This document shows, piece by piece, positions 1 to 6,513 of a stretch of 64,000 nt of DNA (positions are counted from its first letter, which is position 1; each line of letters begins with the position of its first letter). The stretch spans positions 555,093 to 619,092 of the forward strand of contig CP076745.1 of NCBI GenBank assembly GCA_019262145.1, given 5' to 3'. The notes under the pieces are model-generated. The model made no database searches. It was not told the DNA's origin and saw only the letters and a program-made list of their open reading frames with translations. Source of the stretch: Candidatus Methanogranum gryphiswaldense. Its GTDB lineage: Archaea; Thermoplasmatota; Thermoplasmata; Methanomassiliicoccales; Methanomethylophilaceae. The position numbers and the translations under genes are program-made.

Positions 1-831
1 AATACCTCGGATGAGACTACGGCTCCATCTGTTTTTGGAGCACCGGTCTACTATGACTATAACCATACGATAACCGCCAGTGCTGGTTTTGGAGGTTCTA
101 TATCGCCTTCGTCCGCGACAGTTTACAGCGGTGGGTCTCAGACCTTCACCATCACTGCGTCGGCAGGTTATACGATATCCGATGTAAAGGTTGATGGCGT
201 GAGCGTAGGCGTTGTCTCGACATACACATTCACCAATGTCACAAGCAATCATACGATATCTGCGACATTCTCGGGTGGACAATTCACGATAACTGCCAGT
301 GCTGGTTATGGAGGTTGGATATCACCGTCATCTGCAACGGTCTCTCAGGGGGGGTCTAAGACCTTCAATATAACCACATTTTCAGGGTACACAATATCGA
401 ATGTAATTGTCGATGGTGCCAGCGTGGGTTCGGTCTCGACATACACATTCACCAATGTCACCAGGGATCATACGATATCTGTGGAATTCTTAACACAACA
501 TTACACGATAACCGTCAATGCGTATTATGGAGGTTCGATATCTCCAGGAATTTCGATGTCAGTTTATTCGGGGGCGTATACGACCTTCAAAATAACCGCT
601 TGGGATGGATATGAAATAGATAATGTAATCGTCGATGGTGTAAGCATGGGTGGGATCTCGACCTATACTTTTAATAATGTGACTTCAAACCATACTATTT
701 CAGCAACATTCTATGAAACTGCTGAAGACAACGCTATTAATTTTGGTTTATTGTTTGCGGCAATTCTTGCATTTCTCGTACTTCTGTTTATGATCATAAT
801 GTATATGATGAGCATGAATACGAAAAAATAA
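1..831 (+). CDS. Repeat-containing surface protein, C-terminal part (5' end outside the window)
   Basis: The frame is open from base 1, so the N-terminus lies off the left edge. The visible 276 residues hold three tandem repeats of about 73 residues (roughly residues 20-93, 94-167, 168-240), each with the pattern TITASAGYGG, SPSSATV, VIVDG and STYTFTNVT. They resemble the divergent InlB B-repeat type found in adhesins. A stretch of 28 identical bases recurs 219 bases apart (214 and 433), so the repeats duplicated recently. A single hydrophobic helix (about residues 245-270) and a short NTKK tail end the protein, fitting a C-terminal membrane anchor with the repeats outside. Adhesion is inferred, not shown. 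Confidence 0.85.
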   Translation, partial: NTSDETTAPSVFGAPVYYDYNHTITASAGFGGSISPSSATVYSGGSQTFTITASAGYTISDVKVDGVSVGVVSTYTFTNVTSNHTISATFSGGQFTITASAGYGGWISPSSATVSQGGSKTFNITTFSGYTISNVIVDGASVGSVSTYTFTNVTRDHTISVEFLTQHYTITVNAYYGGSISPGISMSVYSGAYTTFKITAWDGYEIDNVIVDGVSMGGISTYTFNNVTSNHTISATFYETAEDNAINFGLLFAAILAFLVLLFMIIMYMMSMNTKK

Positions 832-867
832 GTATTGTATTTTTGATCGATGTAGGTAAACAGGGTG

Positions 868-896
868 TAAAGGCACCTGTCTTAACTCGTTTTTAA
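868..896 (+). terminator. Possible hairpin terminator after the surface-protein gene
   Basis: The bases ACAGGGTG and GCACCTGT around 868-890 can pair over a short loop and are followed by a T-rich run. It lies about 40 bases after the stop codon at 831. The stem has one bulged G, so this is a moderate call. Confidence 0.4.
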
Positions 897-919
897 TTCT
901 AGTATGACAACAGATGTAA

Positions 920-1108
920 ACGCGTCGTCTTGGGTCGATCTTTTTCGAGGTTTTTATGATAGCTTTTTGCGATGATGATGTCGACATAGAGTCCGTAAGC
1001 ATATCCATGGGGCATCATTCGACCAAGACGACAGAGGGATATTACTGCAGGAAGAATGAGAAGAAAGCAATCAAATCTATAACAGAAGCATGGGAGGGGG
1101 GATTATGA
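920..1108 (+). pseudogene. C-terminal remnant of a tyrosine recombinase (integrase)
   Basis: Reading from base 920 (just after an in-frame TAA at 917) to the TGA at 1106-1108 gives the last 62 residues of a phage-type integrase. The tail contains MGHHSTKTTEGYYCRKN, matching the family's final box (LGHSSxxTTxxYY, with the histidine and the tyrosine nucleophile). An RR pair near the start may be the box II arginine. The N-terminal two thirds are missing and no start codon serves the fragment apart from an internal ATG at 956. It ends 47 bases from the 3' end of tRNA-Gly, a usual integration target, so it is probably the scar of an older element. Confidence 0.7.
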
Positions 1109-1155
1109 ATCCCACTCCCCTTCACCACCCTCTGTATCTGGATAGCAAGGAGTGG

Positions 1156-1228
1156 TGCGGGCGCCGGGATTCGAACCCGAGTTCTAACCTTGGCAAGGTT
1201 AAGTGATAACCAGCTACACCACGCCCGC
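1156..1228 (-). tRNA. tRNA-Gly(GCC)
   Basis: The reverse strand folds into a standard cloverleaf: 7-bp acceptor GCGGGCG/CGCCCGC, D-arm with GTG/CAC, anticodon stem TAACC/GGTTA around the loop TTGCCAA (anticodon GCC), and a T-arm with the GGTTCGAATCC core. Discriminator base A; CCA is not encoded. Its 3' end faces the integrase remnant. Confidence 0.96.
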
Positions 1229-1284
1229 ACTTTAAATCTAGGGATTATATCTTTCGATATAAAGGTATCGTCATATTACTGGCG

Positions 1285-2775
1285 TTAGTTTATTTGACCT
1301 TGAAAAAGATGGTTTCCTTGGTATCTTGGTTCACATGTCACGTTGAGCTTCAGCTTGTTCAAAATGGCCATATCTGTCTGCGACAGTATCACAGATGAAT
1401 GTACCTCACATCCTTTGAGATCGGATAGATGTGAAAGCGCTCTGGCAGCCATTTCATCATTTCTTGCGCATACTGCGAGTGCGACCAACATCTCGTCCGC
1501 ATGCAGTCTGGGATTATCGTTTCCAAGGTTCTCCACCTTTAGTTTCTGCACAGGGCCCAGTATGTCAGATGAGATGAGTGGTATCGAATCATCTATGTCT
1601 GCGAGGGTTTTCATTGCATTCAACAGCATAGCGGATGTTGCGCATAGCAGAGGCGAATCCTTTCCTGTGACGATCCTGCCGTCATACAATTCTACACCAG
1701 TGATCGGAACTTTTGAAATCTCAGCCTTTTGTCTAACAGCAGGTATGACCTTTCTGATGTCTGGATCGATATTCCCATTTTGGAGAAGGAGTTTCAATCT
1801 TTTTACCACATCTTCTTTTACAAGGCCTTGTCTGTTGTCGCAAAGTCCTCTGTAATATCTTCTTATGATCTCCATCGTAGCAGCATGGGAAACAACTGCA
1901 TCGTCAATTATACAGAATCCAGCCATGTTAACGCCCATATCGGTCGGTGATCTGTAAGGTGATGTGCCAGATATCTTCTCTAATATGGCATTAAGGACGG
2001 GAAATGCTTCTATGTCCCTGTTGTAATTTACTACAGCTTTTTGATAGGCTTCCATGTGGAAGGGGTCTATCATATTAACATCGCCGAGGTCTGCGGTAGC
2101 AGCTTCATATGCTATGTTGACAGGATGTCTCAGAGGCATGTTCCAGATAGGGAAGGTCTCGAATTTTGCATACCCTGATCTTTCTCCGTGTTTGTATTCA
2201 TTGTACATCTGTGAAAGGCACGTGGCCATCTTTCCGCTGCCGGGACCAGGGGCAGTGACCACAATCAATGGTCTTTTTGTTTTTACATACTCATTCTTTC
2301 CGAATCCCTCATCGCTGACTATATTTTGCATGTTTGAAGGATATCCAGGTATGGCGTAATGTCTGTAGGATCTAATTCCCAATATCGACAGTCTTTCTTC
2401 GAATGCGATTACCGAAGGCTGTGAGGAGTACATGGTCAATACGACTCCGGCCACTGACATTCCGTCTTCTTTGAAGGCATCCATGAAACGTAGAACTTCC
2501 AGGTCATATGTTGTACCGAGATCGCCGCGGACCTTGTTCTTCTCTATGTCTCCGGAATTTATGACAATTATAACTTCGACCTTGTCTTTCATTTTTAAAA
2601 GCATTTTTATCTTGCTGTCAGGTTTGAAGCCCGGAAGTACTCTGGAAGCATGATAATCATCGAAAAGTTTTCCTCCAAGTTCCAAGTAAAGTTTTCCTCC
2701 GAACCTGTTGATCCTTTCTTCAATATGTTCTGATTGGATCTGAAGATATTTCTCATTATCAAAACCGATCTTCAT
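1285..2775 (-). CDS. DUF1846 family protein
   Basis: A 496-residue cytoplasmic protein matching the DUF1846 (UPF0371) family over its full length. A nucleotide-loop-like segment, APGPGSGKMATCLSQMY, lies near residue 176, followed by the conserved family segment with ETFPIWNMPLRHPVN and YRSPTDMGVNMAGF. Family structures show a P-loop-like domain, but no reaction is established to my knowledge. It stands alone: it follows the BASS transporter gene on the same strand after about 60 bases and ends 57 bases before tRNA-Gly. Stop codon TAA. Identification is firm; function is unknown. Confidence 0.88.
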   Translation of the reverse strand: MKIGFDNEKYLQIQSEHIEERINRFGGKLYLELGGKLFDDYHASRVLPGFKPDSKIKMLLKMKDKVEVIIVINSGDIEKNKVRGDLGTTYDLEVLRFMDAFKEDGMSVAGVVLTMYSSQPSVIAFEERLSILGIRSYRHYAIPGYPSNMQNIVSDEGFGKNEYVKTKRPLIVVTAPGPGSGKMATCLSQMYNEYKHGERSGYAKFETFPIWNMPLRHPVNIAYEAATADLGDVNMIDPFHMEAYQKAVVNYNRDIEAFPVLNAILEKISGTSPYRSPTDMGVNMAGFCIIDDAVVSHAATMEIIRRYYRGLCDNRQGLVKEDVVKRLKLLLQNGNIDPDIRKVIPAVRQKAEISKVPITGVELYDGRIVTGKDSPLLCATSAMLLNAMKTLADIDDSIPLISSDILGPVQKLKVENLGNDNPRLHADEMLVALAVCARNDEMAARALSHLSDLKGCEVHSSVILSQTDMAILNKLKLNVTCEPRYQGNHLFQGQIN

Positions 2776-2838
2776 GAATGCTCACGGTATGGTCGATGCA
2801 TTGTGAATCTAAAACGATGTCGTTTATGATCAAGTCAT

Positions 2839-3807
2839 CTAGCGCTCTTGGTCAATGGTGAGTTCCCGTTTCATCCTCTTTTTCGAGAATGTGACCGAAT
2901 CCATGAATGTGACCCAACATATCTCGATCACGATCGATGTTGCTATGACCGTTACGGCATAAGGTGCTTGGGTGCCTAAGGTTGCTACACAGAGAGCTAT
3001 GGCGATCCCATTGTTTTTGTAGGATGTCATCAGAACATCGGTCACCCTCTGTGGCCACGGTATGTTTAGTTTGCGTTCTATTACATTCACTCCATTGCTG
3101 AATACGAAGGTTCTCAAGGCAGCTATGAGTAGGAACACAATTAGTACGGACATTGTACTGGGGAATATTGCTGTGCTCACAGAAAGCCATACGAAAAAAG
3201 CCAAGATTACATTTAGCGTGACGGACATTACTTCTTTGCTTATCTCCACTCTTGTTAGGAATCTCGACAGGATCAAAGGTAGACCGATGACCTCTACGAT
3301 CGTTATAACAACACTTTTCATATCGACAAGTTCACCGATAGTTATCCAGATAACGAAAGGTATCCACAGCAATGCAGCAACATATACGAATATGGTGGAT
3401 CTTAGTGCATGTGCCAGATCTCCACGTAGGATATAGGAAAGCGGCGGTATGGATACTGCGAAAGGTGCAGCTGCTATGAAGACCAATCCTGTGGCATAGT
3501 CTTTGAAAGCGGGTATGTCCTTCAGTATAAGATATGCGAGCAATGGTATTATCGATGCTGCGATCAGTCCTAATATCAGGGCTCTCATCAGAGATTTTGA
3601 ATTTTTTATAGGGTCTAGATTTTTATAAGGTATCCGTGAAAGGGATACGGTGATCATTATTATTATCAGAACAAGCGTGATATTGCGTCTTATAGGTGCA
3701 GTGAATATTTCATATGGAAAGTATCCAGAAATATTCGTTATCAGTGATATGATCAATGCGGCCCCCATAACAAGCGCGGTACTGCATAGGAGACCTTTTG
3801 CATTCAT
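2839..3807 (-). CDS. BASS family (bile acid:sodium symporter type) transporter
   Basis: 322 residues with nine to ten hydrophobic helices. Two segments typical of the bile acid/Na+ symporter fold are visible: GLVFIAAAPFAVSIPPLS (about residue 108) and TSYKNNGIAIALCVATLG (about residue 262), the second resembling the unwound ion-binding helix. The substrate cannot be read from sequence; archaeal members are largely uncharacterised. Oddly, it ends in TAG (2839-2841), the only clear gene here to do so. After that TAG come ATG ACT and then TGA (2830-2832), so reading through the amber codon as pyrrolysine would add only three residues. Confidence 0.82.
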   Translation of the reverse strand: MNAKGLLCSTALVMGAALIISLITNISGYFPYEIFTAPIRRNITLVLIIIMITVSLSRIPYKNLDPIKNSKSLMRALILGLIAASIIPLLAYLILKDIPAFKDYATGLVFIAAAPFAVSIPPLSYILRGDLAHALRSTIFVYVAALLWIPFVIWITIGELVDMKSVVITIVEVIGLPLILSRFLTRVEISKEVMSVTLNVILAFFVWLSVSTAIFPSTMSVLIVFLLIAALRTFVFSNGVNVIERKLNIPWPQRVTDVLMTSYKNNGIAIALCVATLGTQAPYAVTVIATSIVIEICWVTFMDSVTFSKKRMKRELTIDQER

Positions 3808-3905
3808 GGACCAGTATCACTGTTTTTTGTATATATACCTCAAAAAAGTTCGATAACACTAAGTATTTAAAAGGAGGGTCCATCTAGAAATTGAAATTGA
3901 GCGGT

Positions 3906-3926
3906 GTCTGCGTTCTAGTCGCAGGC
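3906..3926 (+). promoter_or_regulatory. Leader hairpin of the DEAD-box helicase gene
   Basis: GTCTGCG (3906-3912) pairs with CGCAGGC (3920-3926) around a seven-base loop, with one T-G pair. It lies about 29 bases before the helicase start codon. A TATA-like GTATTTAAAAGG near 3863 would start a transcript at about 3890, placing the hairpin in a leader of roughly 65 bases. A role in cold- or RNA-responsive control is only a guess. Confidence 0.4.
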
Positions 3927-3954
3927 GGTTTGACTTCAAGATCAGTGGTATATT

Positions 3955-5364
3955 ATGATCTCAAAGTTCACAGATTTAGGTATTTCTGAAGATATAGCAA
4001 GTGCGATGGATGAAATGGGTTGGGATGAACCAACACCCATCCAGATACAGGCTGTACCCATGGGATTGAAAGGTATTGATATGTTTGCACAGGCGCAGAC
4101 AGGTACCGGAAAGACAGGAACATTCGGTTCGATCGTGTTGGGAAGGATACCTGCGGGAAAGAAATTGCCATCGGCCATAATAATCGTTCCCACTCGCGAA
4201 CTCGCGAATCAGGTCGCAGAGGAATTCAGCAGGTTAGCCATGTTCACGGGTCATGTTACAGTGCCCATCTATGGTGGAGCGAGCATCGAGGGCCAGATAA
4301 AGAAACTGGAGCATGGTGCAGACGTTATCGCTGGGACTCCTGGAAGGGTCAGAGATATGATATCCAGAGGCATCCTGAATATGACATGCATATCGGAGGT
4401 CGTCATGGATGAGGCCGACCGTATGCTCGATATGGGATTCATAGAGGATATCGAATTCATTCTGAGTTCTATGCCCAGCGACAGACAGACACTTCTTTTT
4501 TCGGCCACAATGCCAGAGGATATCAAGCGTCTCGCCTCCGACTACATGAAAAAGCCAAAGGAGATCAGTGTTTCCAAGGACGAGATGGTACTCGATCTCA
4601 CCAAACAATATTATATTTCGGTGGGAAGGAGGAACAAATCCTGGGCTCTTTGCAGGATACTCGATATTGACAAGCCCAAGGCAATAATATTCTGTCAGAC
4701 CAAGAAGATGGTGGACATCCTCGTGGAAAGGTTGGAAGGATTCGATTACAAGGTAGAGGCCATCCATGGTGACATGCCTCAGACCAAAAGAGAGAGGGTC
4801 ATCAAGGATTTCAGGAATGATAAGATCGACATCCTCATAGCGACCGATGTTGCCGCAAGGGGATTGGATATCGATGATATCTCTTACGTCGTCAATTACG
4901 ACATGCCCGAGGATGTGGACACATACATCCACAGGATTGGAAGAACTGGAAGGGCCGGCAAAGAAGGAGTTGCGATATCATTCATCACAACCGAGGAAGA
5001 GTATCTCATAAAGGAACTCGAGCTTCGTACCGGGATGGTAATAGAGAAAAGAGACGTTCCGGAAACGGAAGAAGGTACAAAGGATACTATCCGTAGGGTC
5101 GTGGATTACGATCAGATATGTGATGTGTTCGGAATGTGCAAATTTGAGATCAATCTTGGAAAGAAAGACGGGATTGGAAAGGTCTCTCTTGCAGACTATA
5201 TAATACGTGTAGCTAAGGTCAGAGAATTCTCTATAGGAAAGATACAGATCGATGAGAACTCATCAATAGTGGAAGTTCACAAGGATTTCGGCAATAGAAT
5301 GACGATGGACCTTCCAAAAGTTAAGTTCAAAGGTAAGAAGATATTCGTTAAGGTCATTCAATAA
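3955..5364 (+). CDS. DEAD-box ATP-dependent RNA helicase with DbpA-type RNA-binding tail
   Basis: 469 residues with the full motif set: Q motif PTPIQIQ (about residue 26), motif I AQTGTGKT (about 46), PTRELANQ, TPGRVRD, VMDEADRM, SAT (motif III), then in the second RecA domain ARGLDIDD and HRIGRTGR. The C-terminal 85 residues (about 385-469, ending GKKIFVKVIQ) resemble the DbpA/CsdA RNA-binding domain that directs such helicases to structured RNA. ATP-driven remodelling of RNA, possibly ribosome assembly or cold adaptation, follows from the family. The gene is monocistronic, with a structured leader and a hairpin terminator after it. Confidence 0.95.
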   Translation: MISKFTDLGISEDIASAMDEMGWDEPTPIQIQAVPMGLKGIDMFAQAQTGTGKTGTFGSIVLGRIPAGKKLPSAIIIVPTRELANQVAEEFSRLAMFTGHVTVPIYGGASIEGQIKKLEHGADVIAGTPGRVRDMISRGILNMTCISEVVMDEADRMLDMGFIEDIEFILSSMPSDRQTLLFSATMPEDIKRLASDYMKKPKEISVSKDEMVLDLTKQYYISVGRRNKSWALCRILDIDKPKAIIFCQTKKMVDILVERLEGFDYKVEAIHGDMPQTKRERVIKDFRNDKIDILIATDVAARGLDIDDISYVVNYDMPEDVDTYIHRIGRTGRAGKEGVAISFITTEEEYLIKELELRTGMVIEKRDVPETEEGTKDTIRRVVDYDQICDVFGMCKFEINLGKKDGIGKVSLADYIIRVAKVREFSIGKIQIDENSSIVEVHKDFGNRMTMDLPKVKFKGKKIFVKVIQ

Positions 5365-5372
5365 GGAATTTT

Positions 5373-5394
5373 GGGGTGAAAAACCCCACTTTTC
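5373..5394 (+). terminator. Terminator after the DEAD-box helicase gene
   Basis: GGGGT (5373-5377) and ACCCC (5383-5387) form a stem over GAAAA, followed by ACTTTT. It begins 9 bases after the helicase stop codon. Confidence 0.6.
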
Positions 5395-5475
5395 ATAATT
5401 TTGGTACTTCGTTTATTGACGACTTCGACATTAGACGATTGTTAACATTATATACCCGACTATAGATGAATATGT

Positions 5476-6039
5476 ATGGCCGACGGACTAGAAAAGCCGA
5501 CCTTGAAGAAATCGAACCCGGCCCCATTGGGGCTTTTGGGATTCGGTATGTCAACTGTACTGTTGTCGTTGCATAATGCGGATCTTATTCCGTTAGATGC
5601 AGTAATAATCTCAATGGCAATATTTTGCGGAGGATTAGCACAGTTCGCAGCGGGTATGATGGAATATCGCAACGGAAATACATTCGGAACAACTGCATTC
5701 ACGCTTTACGGTGTGTTCTGGTTATCGTTCGCTTTCATCAAAATGGACCCGAGCGGATTTGGATCCGAAGGAACTACTGTTGGGATGTACTGTTTCGTAT
5801 GGGGAGTCCTTACATTGTTCCTGTTGATAGGGACTTTGAAGGGAAGGAATGCGTTGAAGTTCGTGTTTTTTACACTGACTATCGTGTTCTTCCTTCTCGC
5901 TGCAGGCGACCTGTCAAGCAATCAGACGATAATCCATATAGCAGGATTCCTCGGAATAGTATGTGGTGCTTCTGCGATGTATACCGCATTTGCTGAAGTT
6001 CTTTCTGAACAGTTGGGAAAAGAGGTCTTACCGTATTGA
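5476..6039 (+). CDS. GPR1/FUN34/YaaH family transporter (acetate or short-chain acid uptake)
   Basis: 187 residues with six predicted membrane helices. The family signature NPAPLGLLGFGMST lies at residues 15-28, just before helix 1. Characterised members such as SatP carry acetate or succinate with protons through hexameric channels. Acetate assimilation suits methyl-reducing methanogens that need an external carbon source, but that link is inference. The start ATG follows TATA-like sequence near 5450 with no strong Shine-Dalgarno site, so the message may be leaderless or nearly so. It faces two small minus-strand membrane-protein genes. Confidence 0.88.
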   Translation: MADGLEKPTLKKSNPAPLGLLGFGMSTVLLSLHNADLIPLDAVIISMAIFCGGLAQFAAGMMEYRNGNTFGTTAFTLYGVFWLSFAFIKMDPSGFGSEGTTVGMYCFVWGVLTLFLLIGTLKGRNALKFVFFTLTIVFFLLAAGDLSSNQTIIHIAGFLGIVCGASAMYTAFAEVLSEQLGKEVLPY

Positions 6040-6062
6040 TAAACCGGTCCGAAAGGACCATC

Positions 6063-6248
6063 TCAATTTCTTTTATTTTTCTCGTGATCGCGTTCGATGC
6101 TGTATACGCCATATATACACAGTATTCCGCCGATCAAGAAAAGAATGCTTTTTATTATCGGGGCATTGAATATGTTCGAGATGGCTAAAAGGACCAGGAT
6201 CAAACCTATGGCGAGCGGAACTATCTTTTTGATCATTATCTCATTCAT
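6063..6248 (-). CDS. Small two-helix membrane protein
   Basis: 61 residues with two hydrophobic segments (about 10-26 and 30-50) and a charged tail (ERDHEKNKRN). No family recognised. It overlaps the preceding 73-residue membrane-protein gene by 8 bases, so the two are probably translated together and may form one complex. Confidence 0.55.
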   Translation of the reverse strand: MNEIMIKKIVPLAIGLILVLLAISNIFNAPIIKSILFLIGGILCIYGVYSIERDHEKNKRN

Positions 6249-6462
6249 CTTCTGGGCTCCTGTATTTTAGGGCTGAAAGTACTCCGATCGTCATCGCTAT
6301 CCAGACCGCTGTGATCAGTCCAGCGGGGATGAGTGAAAAGGTCCTCCAGAGGAGACTGTCCGTATGATATATCTGGAACGTTGCCCAGATAGAGAATACG
6401 GAGATGATGAGCATAACGATGTACGCTGCGATCTCTCCTGCGGGCATGAGAGGCTCTTTCAT
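6241..6462 (-). CDS. Small two-helix membrane protein
   Basis: 73 residues from the ATG at 6462, with two hydrophobic helices (about 10-28 and 40-62). A GTGATC Shine-Dalgarno-like site lies just upstream; a GTG at 6471 would add three residues. No family recognised. It lies about 50 bases after valS on the same strand, behind a likely terminator, and is paired with the following 61-residue membrane protein. Confidence 0.55.
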   Translation of the reverse strand: MKEPLMPAGEIAAYIVMLIISVFSIWATFQIYHTDSLLWRTFSLIPAGLITAVWIAMTIGVLSALKYRSPEDE

Positions 6463-6484
6463 TTTGATCACTGACGATTGAAAG

Positions 6485-6500
6485 GAGGGGTAGGCCCCCT
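6485..6500 (-). terminator. Hairpin after valS
   Basis: On the minus strand AGGGG and CCCCT pair around a four-base loop and are followed by CCTTTC. It begins about 14 bases after the valS stop. The short T run makes this moderate. Confidence 0.45.
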
Positions 6501-6513
6501 GTTTGATAGTTGT

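Noticed and set aside
748-1008. Open reading frame on the minus strand over the end of the surface protein gene
   Set aside because: Runs antisense through the coding end and the integrase remnant; composition is that of a shadow frame and no start signal is visible.
4234-4932. 232-codon minus-strand frame inside the DEAD-box gene
   Set aside because: Fully antisense to a gene with all helicase motifs; a shadow frame.
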